From NCBI RefSeq assembly GCF_947179515.1, contig NC_067495.1:23287413-23351412 (forward strand): 64,000 bases of DNA. Direction: 5' to 3'. The notes under the pieces are model-generated. The model had not been told where the DNA came from. It did no database searches and saw only the letters and a list, made by a program, of their open reading frames with translations. The stretch comes from Apodemus sylvaticus. Lineage: Eukaryota > Chordata > Mammalia > Rodentia > Muridae. The position numbers and the translations under genes were made by a program. This document shows, piece after piece, positions 11,120 through 22,131 of the stretch (the first letter of the stretch is position 1; every line of letters starts with the position of its first letter).

Positions 11120-11234
11120 TTAAACAGATTTAATGTTTAACGATTAAAGAGATGATGCATTTCTTTGAAGTACAAGTGTGCAAATTCTGATCACCTTGGA
11201 TTTAAAAACACAAAACTTCAGGTAACTCAAGAGC

Positions 11235-11468
11235 AGTGTTTCTTAACATGTAAGTCATGACCCCTTTGCAGCAAATCCAACACCCTTTCACAGGAGTCAT
11301 ACATCATATGTCCTGCATATCAAATATTTTCATTACGATTCATAACAGTAGCAAAACTACAGTTATGAAGTAGCAATGAAAATAATTTTATGGTTGTGGA
11401 GGTCACCACAACATGAAGAACTGTATTAAAGGGTCACATCATTAGGAAGGTTGAGAACCACTACTTAG
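11235..11468 (-). mobile_element. URR1-type hAT-Charlie nonautonomous DNA transposon
   Basis: Terminal motif GTTTCTTAACATG on the left and AAGGTTGAGAACCACTA on the right, with internal GTCATGACCCCTTTGCA and AAACTACAGTTATGAAGTAG. This is the rodent URR1 pattern. An inverted relative lies at 33557-33763. It encodes no transposase. Confidence 0.85.
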
Positions 11469-11469
11469 A

Positions 11470-12504
11470 GTGTCTTTCCTTCAAAGTTTTTATATGACAG
11501 GGACTAAATATTATTGTCTTCACAAAAAGGGCAGCAAGCACTAGTGTGTTTAAAGGGGCTTAGTGTTAGCCTATGCAACACCCCAAAATTGAACCGTGAC
11601 ACATGAATTATCTTAATGACACAGTAAAATATCCATTCAGTAGCAGTACATGTTCTACCAGCTAAAAATTGAACTGAAACAAAATGACTATGAATGGCAT
11701 TTTTGTAGGAAGGTGAACGCTGATAACACCTGTGAATAAGTGAGAATGGGGCTATTGTGTTTTGCCCAGGCCTTGACCTTCTAGTTTCCTTCTTTTCTTT
11801 CTTCCTTCTTTTCTTTCTTTTATTCTTTCTTACTTCCTTCTCGTTCTCAATTTCCTGCCTTAAAAATATTTTTAAAAATATGAAAGGGAGCTTTCTCCTA
11901 CTGAACGAATTAAGAATGCAAGTACGATTTAATGTTGCTTTCCTGTTTTCTAAGGGTTGTTTTCTTGTTTGCTGTTCAGAATACTTTAGCTCTTCTACAC
12001 TGTTTAACTATCATATTTATATTTATATCTGTAATTCCTGGTACTTACTGGATTTGCAAGAAAAGATGGATAATTGTGTACATAAACATCTTTCTCTATC
12101 CCATAAGCCATCTTTAATCATTATACTGAAGATAATTTAATTATGCTAACAGGATTCTTTATAATCTACATCTTTAGAGTACTACAAATATTATAACAGA
12201 GGAAAAGATTAAGGAAGAATTAACCCTAAACTCATAGCTACTCTTCCTCATATTTCATTAGATTGTGGAAAAGCAAGTGATAAAGACATACATTTGAAAT
12301 ACACTTTCAGTTAATTCTCAAGGGTTTAAGTAATTTCCTTCTCAGTACTGCTTTGTTCATTGAAGGGACACATATATGTTGCTGTTTAGCTTTTACATTT
12401 TTTCTTTCCAGCTATATGAACTGTCTTTGATGACTGCCCGCCTAATTGGTAAGCGCTTTCTAGTTTATTCCTAATTCCTCTAACAAAAAATGAAGAAACT
12501 TGGA
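11470..12504. other. No gene; CT-rich patch
   Basis: AT-rich single-copy-looking sequence with a pyrimidine-rich stretch at 11785-11850 that creates spurious Phe/Leu-rich frames. Confidence 0.5.
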
Positions 12505-12597
12505 TTTTAGGTTGTATTTTAGTGGTAGACTTCTTGCCTCACATGCATGACACCCTAGGTTCAATCCCAAGTCCTGCCAGTACAAACACACTCACAT
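12505..12597 (+). mobile_element. ID-like SINE
   Basis: TTTTAGTGGTAGACTTCTTG followed by CCCTAGGTTCAATCCCAAGT preserves the A- and B-box spacing of the ID (tRNA-Ala/BC1-related) family. Diverged. An AT/CA-rich tail follows to about 12720. Confidence 0.7.
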
Positions 12598-12721
12598 ATA
12601 TATGTATTCTTCATAAACATATTCATATATATTTCCTCATATACATATTTTCCTCCCATATATATTGTACACATATACATGTCAATCTCAATTATGTCAT
12701 CCCTTTACATGTGTATATTTC

Positions 12722-13250
12722 ATAGTCTTATTCATCTCAAATTGCTAGAGTTGGAGATGACCATGTTATATGAGCTGAATCAATTTTGAAGTCTATTCCT
12801 TTGATAAAATAGTATAAGGAAATGTGATGTGTCTGCAAAGGAGAAGAGAAAATCACATGGGATAGGAGATACATGATTTTCATCAGTTAGCAAGAGTATA
12901 CAGCTGGCCTCAACAGTAGATGCCCAACACACATTTTAGAAAAGCAGGAATTATGAAAAACTTCAGAGATGCATCAGATGATCATTCTGTCAAGTCATTT
13001 GGAAAGTGAAATTTTGGCTTGTCCAGGAAAATAGAAAATGGTTTTATGGCTCTGCATTATGGCATGCAGGTTCTGGGTTCCCAATAGAACATGTCCCAAC
13101 ACTTCCACTGTAATGCTGAAATGGCATTTGAATAGCCAAGTGAAGAATATTCCAAGACTCTTCATGGATTTCCATTGTGGAAAATTTACCTTTTGTGGCA
13201 GCACAAGAAAAGCTGGGATTTAAAATTACCAAAGAAAACCCTGCTTCTCT
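12722..13250. other. No feature recognised
   Basis: Single-copy-looking sequence; small overlapping frames on both strands have no family resemblance. Confidence 0.45.
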
Positions 13251-13251
13251 C

Positions 13252-13410
13252 AGACTATTGCTTCTCAAACTTCAGCATGCATAGCAATTGCCTGCACACA
13301 CTAATGCTTCTCCACAGTCTGCCTAGTACCCAACTTTTTGCATTTCTAATTATTTAAGTGGCTTTCTGATGAAGTTGCTGGCCTATGACTCATACTTGGA
13401 GCAAGATTGT
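13252..13410 (+). mobile_element. MER5-type hAT-Charlie fragment
   Basis: TTGCTTCTCAAACTTCAGCA starts the element and GCATTTCTAATTATTTAAGT plus GATGAAGTTGCTGG mark the interior, as in MER5A/B. An ancient, pre-rodent DNA transposon relic. Confidence 0.6.
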
Positions 13411-13420
13411 GGAGCATTTC

Positions 13421-13602
13421 CTTTTTAAAAAAATACAATCTTTATTTGTGTGTGCTTAAACACACATGCCAGATCAAAATTTAACCTTTTACTATCAGTT
13501 TTCTCAGTCCACCTTCATTCACATGGATGTCAGAGATTAATCTCAGGTCACAGAGTTGTGCAGCAAGTGCTTTGACCTGATGACCTATCTTACCAATCCC
13601 AA
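13421..13602 (-). mobile_element. Old B3/B4-like SINE
   Basis: The antisense head ATGACCTATCTTACCAATCC and the antisense B-box region ATTAATCTCAGGTCACAGAG, followed leftwards by a T-rich tail (CAATCTTTATTTG), match a diverged B3-type SINE. Confidence 0.6.
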
Positions 13603-14496
13603 CATTGGAGTATTTCTAAATGAGGTCTGGTCTCCAATACTTCTTTGGTTAGTCAGTTGGCTGACTGAGCAATCAGTTTACACCAGCAGAAACTGAGACA
13701 CTAATGAGTCCAGGTGAGTAAATACAAGAACAGACAGCTCTTACTTGATAGTCCTCCTATATCTGTGTTCCTCTATTATCTGGCAGGGGAGCTACCTAGC
13801 ATAAGCTTCTCATCCTCACAAGATGAATTTGCCAGGGCCATTTTAAATCATAAGACAGGCTGGCAAAGATAGTGTTTACAGGCACTTTTTTGGGGGGAAG
13901 GTGGAGAGGGTGAGCAGAAGAAATGGCAAACAACAGCTGGCCAATGAGCAATGGGAGATATCTACCCCTGCTATAATTCCCTGATAGTACAGCTAAAGCA
14001 TAGCCCTTGAAACAGTACCATGGAGATGCATCATTCAATTTCATAAGCTGTCATACAACCAGAAATGGGAAGCTGACACTGTCCAGTAAGCAATAACTAA
14101 GATATGATCTGAAAGAAATGCTAAGTGAGCATCTGAGAACCTGCGATGATCTGAGTATCATCTCAGATCATCTGAGCCCAGCTGGGCTGGGCTGGTCATT
14201 TCTAAGGGCTTTATAAACAACAGTAATGATGCCTGGGCACCATCTCCCAGGGCATTTTTAATTTAGTGTTTTGGGCCACAGTTTGGGCCTAGAATTATTT
14301 TTAACTAGAAACTTCTATTTTAATACTCAGCTTCCTCTTAAGTAATCTCATCTGGTTTTTAAACCACTTTCAAGATTAGAGAAGTAAGGCAGGCAGGGAG
14401 AGTACGTGCCTAGAATCCCTGTCGTTTTCAGGCTAATGCCAAGAGTATAAAAAGTTTGGAGACAGTATGATCTATACAAGAGACCTTTTCTCAGCC

Positions 14497-14500
<4 letters not shown>
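13603..14500. other. No gene; perfect hairpin inside
   Basis: Single-copy-looking sequence. An 11-bp perfect stem with a 6-base loop lies at 14145-14172, next to further GATCATCTGAG repeats (to about 14177) and a GGGCTGGGCTGG patch. Confidence 0.5.
14145..14172. repeat. Inverted repeat (hairpin)
   Basis: GATGATCTGAG and CTCAGATCATC separated by TATCAT. A perfect 11-bp stem. Confidence 0.9.

Positions 14501-14527
<27 letters not shown>
14501..14527. repeat. (ACAG)n microsatellite
   Basis: About seven AGAC units. Confidence 0.9.
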
Positions 14528-15019
14528 TAAGCTGTAGGAAGTTTTTCATAAAAGTAAACATTTTGAAATAATTAATGCAATCAAGCTTAGTAACACTTTT
14601 ATCTTTTCATTCAGTTGTTACAGGGGAGTTAAGAACACCAAAGAGCTGTCTTCAAAGCAAGTTTAAAATATACAATACTATATTTCTTACCATAGCCACT
14701 AGGCTGTGTACTTGATCTCCAGAAATTATCCATCTGGAATAACTGAAAGTCGATCTTTTCACAGATCGACTGTTTTCCAAGCCTCACCCCTAGCAAAAGC
14801 TATTCTCCACTATACCTCAGTGAGTTGAAGTTTTGAAGACTACATGTAAGTGAAATCATGGAGCATTTGTCATTTTGTATCTGACTTAATTTACTTAGCT
14901 TAATAACCTGATTTATCCTTCCTATCCACAGTGGAAAGACTGCCTTCTTTTTTAAGGTTGAATATTTTCATGGGAATGTAATTCCTTATAGGTTAGATTT
15001 TTGATAGTTTCATATATAT
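14528..15019. other. No feature recognised
   Basis: AT-rich sequence. A short hairpin (AGTCGATC/GATCGACT) lies near 14747-14770. An AT dinucleotide patch lies near 15013-15025. Confidence 0.4.
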
Positions 15020-15478
15020 ATATACGTAATAATTAGTCTATTTTACATTCCCAACCTCTCTCATCCCCTTGCAATTTCTGTAAACTCCCTTATTCTTTCC
15101 ATTCAAATCTCTTATCTCTCTACTTATCTTTCTCCTTCTTTCCTTCCTTCTTTCCATCCTTCCTTCTTTCATCCCTCCTCCCTCTTTCTCTCCTGCCATC
15201 CTTCCCTGCTTCGTAGCTATTTTGCCTTGTGCAGGTAGTCTCTGCTGCTATGTGTTCATGACTGCATCACCCACACCATAGACAGAACACAGTGCTGCAT
15301 ACCACTCCTCCCTAACCCTCTGGCTCCCACAGTCCTTCCACTCCCTATCCTGAACTAGTCTCTGGGACTTGGATAGGGTGGCATGGGTGTTCTATTTAAG
15401 GATGACCCCTCAATGTTTGCTTTTTCTCAGAACTTTGACTAGTTGTGAGTTATCACTTTACCAGCCCAGGTGGCAGAA
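15020..15478 (-). mobile_element. Old L1 (Lx-like) 3' UTR
   Basis: The antisense 3' UTR pattern includes ATTTTACATTCCCAACCTCT, a CTTC-rich low-complexity core at 15123-15190, GTGTTCATGACTGCATCACC, CTCTGGCTCCCACAG, and AACTTTGACTAGTTGTGAGT. This is the typical order of older murine L1 3' UTRs. No ORF2 is attached. Confidence 0.6.
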
Positions 15479-15540
15479 CTTTAAAAAGTCTTACATTAAC
15501 TCCAAAAGGAGAAAAAGGATAAGGGACACTGCCATAAAGT

Positions 15541-15670
15541 GATGCTTCTTGGCTACACACAAAACATCTGGAGATCTTATTAAAATGCTAATCAGCATCC
15601 AATAGGCCTGGTAGGGTCTGAGTTCCTAAATTGCTTGGGATGCCAACGTTGCTGGTTTCCACATTCTAAT
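15541..15670 (+). mobile_element. MER5-type hAT-Charlie fragment
   Basis: CATCTGGAGATCTTATTAAA, AATGCTAATCAGCATCC and GGTCTGAGTTCCTAAATTGC, with a GATGCCAACGTTGCTGG-like 3' section, match the MER5A/B layout. Strongly diverged. Confidence 0.55.
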
Positions 15671-16178
15671 TTCTCTTCCAAGGATCTGAAACAGAGGTAC
15701 CCAAAGTATTATTCAGGAACCAATATGGTTTCAAAGTTGCCTATTGTCACAGAGAAAGTGGCAACACTCATTTGGAACATTTTGATGTAATTTGATCTTG
15801 CTAGGATGCCTACATATAGAGTTTTGTTTTTAAAAAATAAAAGAGATTAGAGCAAAATATATCAGTACAGATAACTTATAAATAACTTGTATAGAAGAAC
15901 ATTTTTGCCACAGACGTGCAAAATTAAGGAAGCACATATTATTAACTAGTAAATATGCAGTTCTGTTATAAAATCATGCTAAGGAAATGTTGATTGAGTG
16001 ATTAAATGTCTAACAGGTCATTTTGACATTGAAATGCAATATTGCCATTTACAAAGTTCACAGTAAAAAACTACATGATCATATTACCAAAGAAATCACA
16101 CACATACAAATTACATGTTTTAAGTACTTTTTTTTTATGTTGGACTATATCCTCAGGTCGTGAGTTGGACATGCCCAA
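15671..16178. other. No feature recognised
   Basis: AT-rich single-copy-looking sequence. Confidence 0.4.
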
Positions 16179-16179
16179 A

Positions 16180-16310
16180 ACATTAACCAAAAGTTGAAGT
16201 AGGAAGATTGCCATGGGTTTGAAGGCAGCATGGCCACATAATGAGGTCCAGGCCAGCCTAGGCTACAGACGTATCACCCTGCTATACAAAAAGACAGACC
16301 AAATGCATCA
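16180..16310 (+). mobile_element. Old B1/B4-like SINE fragment
   Basis: GAGGTCCAGGCCAGCCTAGG and CTACAGACGTATCACCCTG, with an upstream GAAGTAGGAAGATTGCCATG, are the 7SL-derived 3' half of B1. The 5' head is degraded. Confidence 0.6.
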
Positions 16311-16364
16311 CCAGTTGACAGGAAGGCAGCATCTTGTCCTGGTTCATATCTACTGAAACACAAT

Positions 16365-16536
16365 CTAGTCTTCACTGCTCTTCCAGAGGACTTGGGTTCA
16401 ATTCCCAGCACCAACACAGCAGCTTACAATTGTCTGTAACTCCAAGATCTGATACTCTCACCCATGCATACGTACAGATAAAGCACCAATGTACATAAAA
16501 AAAAAAACAAAAAACAAAAAAACAAAAAAAACAGCA
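16365..16536 (+). mobile_element. B2/B3 SINE, 5'-truncated
   Basis: CACTGCTCTTCCAGAGGACT, the B box GGGTTCAATTCCCAGCACC, and AACACAGCAGCTTACAATTG, ending in an (A)nC tail at 16498-16534. Confidence 0.88.
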
Positions 16537-17471
16537 CTTTTAATAAAGAATCAGCTCTGGGAGAAGAGGATTAGTGTTCCCATTTCAAACAGAGATATGG
16601 TGCTCTGAATAAATAACTCTCAATTCCAACTGAATATGCCCATCTCCTGAAGTGAGACCCCGGGCGGCAGCAGTGTGTATCTCTCCCTGGCTCATTTAAT
16701 GAGCATGCAAAACTGAGAAAGCTAAGTTGGTAGATCTAACAGGTATATGCAGGTGAAATGTCACCTCAAGGAAGACTCTCATTAAACAGGCAGTGGAGAG
16801 AAGGGCTTGGAAAATACCGAGCAACAAACTGCAATATCAGAGTTATTCACTGGAAAGATGATTGGAAGAACTACACATTCATTACACAGGGTAGAGACTA
16901 GCCAAGAAAAGAGGTGCTTAAAAGGTTATCACAAAACTTTTCACAGGAATTCACTTCTTTTAGTGAATTCACTCACTTTGTGAAATGATTAAAGAGCTGG
17001 TGTGGAGAGTTATTGGCACTGGCAACTAATGTCCAAGAGTTGCCTAAAATTTGAACCAGAGGGAGCTAGTATAGTTTATCTAAATTTTAAACAAATTCTT
17101 TTACAGAACTAAATAGATAAATACAGAAGACAAATACAAATGTCCAAAAGTGGGTGGTAGTAACAACATTTCTGGAACTGGAGGAGACTCAGACAAGTGT
17201 CGGAGACAACATCACAGTTTTGTGATTTTGCCATGATAGGCAGGCAAGTCTGTGCAACACAAGTGGATCCAGATGACGGTTTCAAAGTGAAAAAACTAAA
17301 CTATCAGTATTTCAATATGTATATTTTGCTGGAAGATTCCTAGTCAATGTCTCACAATGCCATCTTCATACTAACTACTGGTAAATGAGAAAATTTTGTT
17401 AGGACTTTTTAACCTAGTCAGAAGAAGCATGACGTTATCTAAAGAGTCAAAGTAAAAGATGTGGAGGAAAG
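16537..17471. other. No feature recognised
   Basis: Single-copy-looking sequence; no exon-like frame stands out. Confidence 0.45.
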
Positions 17472-17643
17472 AGAACTCATTATTTTTTTTTCCCGAGACA
17501 GGGTTTCTCTCTATAACTCTGGTTGTCCTGGAACTCACTCTGTAGACCAGGCTGGCCTCGAACTCAGAAATCCACCTGCCTCTGCCTCCCAAGTGCTGAG
17601 ATTACAGGCGTGCACCACCACGCCCGGCTAAGAACTCATTATT
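17472..17643 (-). mobile_element. Young B1 SINE with 13-bp TSD
   Basis: Full antisense B1 at 17485-17630. The head reads GCACCACCACGCCCGGCT at the right end and the body reads GAGACAGGGTTTCTCTCTAT, with a T-run tail at left. AGAACTCATTATT flanks it exactly at 17472-17484 and 17631-17643. Low divergence suggests a recent insertion. Confidence 0.95.
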
Positions 17644-17749
17644 AATCCATGTCAATAACATTGTAAGGAAGTACCATCTTATTACCACATTTCACAGTTT
17701 AGAATATGAGCATTATGGGTAAATCATTTTCCCCCATCAAGTCCCAGAA

Positions 17750-17900
17750 ATTCCAAACCTTACCTTATTTGGAAGTAGGGTCTATACAAAGGAAGCATTG
17801 AGGTGAATAATCTTAACCTAATACTACCAGTATCCTTATAAAATATATAAGCTTGAACACAAAAACTCCCAAGGATATAAGGAAGATGACACATGAAAAT
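17750..17900 (+). mobile_element. MLT1/MST-like MaLR LTR fragment
   Basis: CCTTATTTGGAAGTAGGGTC, TATACAAAGG and ACCAGTATCCTTATAAAATA follow the order of an MLT1/MST LTR. Ancient. Confidence 0.5.
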
Positions 17901-17997
17901 GAAGGAATTGTTTTGGGAGATAGATATACAAGCTAGCTTACCATCGTCCACCAAAAAGAGAGGAACGATAATGCTAGTGAAGATTTGGATCACAAAA

Positions 17998-18290
17998 CAT
18001 ATTTCTGGTCCACTGGTGGAAAGCTGAATTAGTACAGTCATTACAGAAAATAGTGTAGTGGGGGATCCTCAATATTTATGTGCTATATAATCCAGTAATC
18101 CTGTTGCCCATAATATGCCCAAGGAAAATGAAATCAGGATGCTTGTTACAATACCTTTCACAAGAGTCAACACATGAAATGAACCAAAGTCTCCATAAGT
18201 TGATTAGTATATAATGAAAATGTGATGGAGGTCCACAAAAGGACACTACTAACCCTGAAAAACAATACATCTCAAAATAAAGAAAGAGTA
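17998..18290 (+). mobile_element. Ancient L1 (L1M-like) ORF2 3' fragment
   Basis: The reading GGTGGAAAGCTGAATTAGTA, TATAATCCAGTAATCCTGTT, AAGGAAAATGAAATCAGGAT, then CAACACATGAAATGAACC corresponds to the C-terminal coding region of mammalian L1. It is disrupted by many substitutions. Confidence 0.65.
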
Positions 18291-18907
18291 ACACAGTGGT
18301 CCAGAAAGATTTTCCACAAAATACATTAGCATAGTAAACAAACCAAGTAGGCAAGTAGAAAGGTTGAAACACACACACATCCATATACTTCATACACAAA
18401 CATACCAGCATGAAGGTATCTAGATGGAACCTTCTGGAGCAACAGACATAGATGCAGAGGTACTCCAGAGTACCTGAAGATGACTTATAGGTCATTATCA
18501 TACTAAAACATACATCCCTGCCTAGAAATTCAAATGCTAAGAAGACACAGGAGACCTAAAGTTATATGTGGAACTACACAACACAGCATTTTCAAGAAAA
18601 CTGCTCCTAACCAAATGAGCCACAAAGCTTAAGTTATCTAATATAACAACCCAGGTCTTTGCATAATAGAAGCCTTGCAGCTATTAACCATTCTCTCTTT
18701 GCTGCAGCTTTCTTCTTCCCTTTGAAAATTATCATTTGCATGTAAACTTACTCTGCTTCTTTTGAAACTGTGTATCTCTGCTCCGTTCTTTGTTCCAAAA
18801 CACAAGATCCTGGAACCCCTCTAGCCATATCATTGAACCCCTAGCAGCATCAGTTACTATCAGGATGTTAGTATGCTAAGTAAAAGGTAAAATGAGACAG
18901 GGCAAGG

Positions 18908-18910
<3 letters not shown>
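18291..18910. other. No feature recognised
   Basis: Sequence after the old L1 piece. Part may be further decayed L1. No gene seen. Confidence 0.4.

Positions 18911-18963
<53 letters not shown>
18911..18963. repeat. (CA)n microsatellite
   Basis: About 26 uninterrupted CA units. Confidence 0.97.
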
Positions 18964-18967
<4 letters not shown>

Positions 18968-19431
18968 GGCTTTTTGAGGGGCTAAAATTTCAGGAAGAAT
19001 ATTTGAGAGATGGTAATCAATGCATATACAATGCCAGAGAGAAGAATGATTTCAAAATATTTATTATGGATGCAGTGACTGTAGTTAAGAGCAATGTATT
19101 ATAAGCTTGAAGATTTTGAACTGAATTGATTTTAAATATCACAGAAAAAAGCAAATAAATAACTATTTGAAATAATGTGGGATGTTTAGCTTGATTTATT
19201 CATTTCACTGTATATTTGGAATTTCAGATATAAAAAGTATATTTGCTATACAATTATTACTGGTGTTTAGTTGAGAATATATTATGTGCAGAAGGCTTTA
19301 AGAACATGTCTGCTTAAAGTTTAACCAGAAAGAAGGATTGAAAGGTAGAAAACTCAATGTTAAATGAATAAGAAATACTTGCTTCAAATATTTTTATCTT
19401 GGTTATGGTTTTAGATAGGGAGAGTTGTTTG
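18964..19431. other. No feature recognised
   Basis: AT-rich single-copy-looking sequence. Confidence 0.4.
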
Positions 19432-19636
19432 TTTAGTTTTCAAGACAAAGTCTGAAGGAACACCCCTGCTAGCCTTGAAGTCACTAGGACCTTAAATGAT
19501 CCTCATGACTCTATCTCTGCAGTTTCTGAGATTAAAGGTATAACACAGAGTCCTGCATTGTTTTGCAGGTTGCTGGAGATTGAACCCATGGCCTCTTGAA
19601 TGCGAGACAAGCACTCTACCAATTGAGTTGCATCCA
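19432..19636 (-). mobile_element. B4-like (ID + B1) composite SINE
   Basis: On the minus strand an ID-type tRNA-derived head is followed by a diverged B1-like body. On the plus strand the head shows as GAGATTGAACCCATGGCCTC, ACAAGCACTCTACCAATTGA, and the body as AGTTTTCAAGACAAAGTCTG, TCTGAGATTAAAGGTATAAC. The order fits B4. Confidence 0.7.
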
Positions 19637-21315
19637 TCAATCTTGAATCTTTGTAAAGCAAAATGTTGGCCAAGAGTGAGATCTAAGAACCAATAGTAAC
19701 AATCCTTTCTCATTAGAAATGCAGAGCTTTTACAAGCCTGAAGCAAGTCACCACTAAGTTACTAGAGCCTAGAATGGCTTCCCAATTTCCAAGAGTGAGG
19801 GAGGGGAATAAAGGGAGAGTCAGTGTGGGGTTGAGGAAAGGAGAAAAGATCCAAATGGATGGATAAGGAAAGGAAGAACAAGAAGATCAACATGTATTAT
19901 GCAACTAGTTCCTGAAAAAAATGTGTCAGCAAGTCACGGGCCAGCTGCAACTAGCAAGGAACTTGTCTCCATCCTCTGAGTAAGGGAGGCAGTGACACTG
20001 AGCTGAAGGTGAATATCAACATTGAGTTAACTATTTCAGAAAGATTCATCAAGAGCATCAAGTTCATAACATGTACCATATTCAAACACTTCTACAAACA
20101 CGCCAAACCATAATCTAACCAGAATAGCTTGAATGCAATCCGCAAAAAGTTGCTCGTAAGATGTATCCTGTTTGATCTTTTGAAGTTCAGGATTTGTTTC
20201 TTTTTATAGAGAACCTGCATTTCATCAAAAGTAGAAAAGAAAATACTCTGGCTTTTTTAGACTTTTTGGTACTTGGGCTTTGGTGTTATTGATATGAGTA
20301 ATTCAAGGTTAACTTGCATTCTCTGAGTGGAGAAGAATTGCTTTTGTCTATTTTTCCAAAGATGTTTAATACACAAGAAAGCCCTCTGTGTGATTACATT
20401 CCAACAAAGCAAGATGTGAAAGAAAGAGGCTGAAAACTGGTGAGGCAAAGCCAGGAAGAAGAGCATTAAACTGTGCCTTTTAGATAAGAGAGCAACAAAT
20501 GCACATCCACTGCACAACCACTGTGTGAATGAGTCTGGGGTGCTCTCTACTTGGCATAAGAATCTGATAGAATTTATGTCCTCCATCAGTCTATACAATC
20601 CACAGGGTGATGAGAAGACAGAATAGATTGGAAGGAAAGTCCAGGAAATAAAAGGCAGACCTGGAGGCCTGTCTTCTAGAGGTAGAAACGATTCATTGAT
20701 TCCATTTTAAGTTGCAACTTTGCACCATATAGTGTTCTAGAATTTTGGAGAATACCTGAAGAAAGTAAAGGTATTAACCTCAGGAAGTGATCCCTTAGCG
20801 ACAGTGAGTCAGGGTCCACAATGGACACACAGAGATTTAAGCAAAGCAGGAAAATATGTTAAAGGAAAGGGAAGGAGGCAAAAAGGGAAGGGAAGAAAAG
20901 AGGTGCTTCTCTGAGAAGTGAATCGATATTGAAGTGTAGGTTAAAAGAAGTAATGATGTGAGCCTCACTGATGCGCCAAAGCACTCCAGGGAGATAGAAG
21001 AGCGTGTGAAGAAACCCTGAGGTTGGAGTGTGAGGGAAGGAGCATTGTAAGAAAAGGAATCAGTAAAGAGAGATGTTACCAGTGTGTGTGTGGGGGGGGG
21101 GGGGCGGAGTACACTGGCCAAAACAGAAGCCAGATGTGGAGTGTTGGAGAAGAGGGTCAATGTCCCTTGTGTCATATTTAAGTGGGAATCATTGAATATT
21201 CACTGCATTGTCAATATGCCTTTTAAAAGCCTCCCTTCTGTGCTAAATACTAGGCACACAAAAGAGGCAAACTCTATTTCATTACCATTGCTATTATCAT
21301 TAAGATCACTGGTAC
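19637..21315. other. No gene; G-tract
   Basis: A 1.7-kb stretch of single-copy-looking sequence with a (GT)n-G13 tract at 21081-21104. Small open frames (for example 20257-20598 minus) have no recognisable features. Confidence 0.45.
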
Positions 21316-21316
21316 C

Positions 21317-21545
21317 TGGGACTAAAGAGATTGCTCAGTGGTTAAGAGAACTGGCTTCACTCCCAACGGACCAGGGTTCAATTCCCAGCACCCATACTCA
21401 GAAGCATTTTCACTTCCAGTTGCAGAAAATCAGATAACTTCTTCTGGCCTCCATAGGCCATGGATGCATGTGGTGAACAGATATACATGCAGGCAAAATA
21501 CCCAGATTTATAAACATAAAATAAAAATGAGTACTTTAAAATTAC
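21317..21545 (+). mobile_element. B3 SINE
   Basis: GGGACTAAAGAGATTGCTCA, GTGGTTAAGAGAACTGGC, the B box GGGTTCAATTCCCAGCACCC, and the B3-specific 3' section TTCTTCTGGCCTCCATAGGC, then AAACATAAAATAAAA. Confidence 0.9.
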
Positions 21546-21984
21546 TTTAAAAAGATCATTAGCAGCTATGTAAATATCATTATGATCATCATGACCACTA
21601 CCACAATCTTTAACACCATCATCACCATTGTCACCATGACCATTTTTTAAGTGTTGCTCATTTCAACATGACCAATCTTCAAAGAAGCGGCATGAGGAGT
21701 AAGCCATTATCCAAAATCATTTTTATTCTAAGGAAAAACTGTGTATATGCAGCCAGAGTCAGGAGAACATCTGATTTCTGTGCAGTTGCCAGGGCTTGCA
21801 ACTATGAAAGTTCCTTCCCAGAACTAGAGATAGTTTCCTATTGGGTCAAGCTATTGGAGTTAATTATGTTTGATTTGATTATGAGGTTGCCCTTATTTTG
21901 GCAAATTTTGATCTTAAAACCTGAAATTCCTCCTCTGATATATAAATAATTTCATTTCCACTGTCTTTGGCACTTTAGAGCATC
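21546..21984. other. No gene; CAT/CAC-rich low complexity
   Basis: Irregular trinucleotide-like low complexity (ATCATCATGACCACTACCAC and similar) at 21575-21645, then unremarkable sequence. Confidence 0.5.
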
Positions 21985-22131
21985 CTGTTTATTGTTTATT
22001 ATGTGACTATCTCCCTGCTCACTGGGTTCTAAACTTCACAAGGATAGAGACCATGTCTCATCCATATCTGGACCCTCATAATTTGCTCAGTAAATCCAAT
22101 TCTCACTGAAATAAGTTGTTGTTTTCTTTCT
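21985..22131 (+). repeat. L2/MIR-like ancient repeat
   Basis: CTAAACTTCACAAGGATAGA, GACCATGTCTCATCCATATC and CTCAGTAAATCCAATT resemble the conserved 3' end of LINE2/MIR elements. By eye only. Confidence 0.4.
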
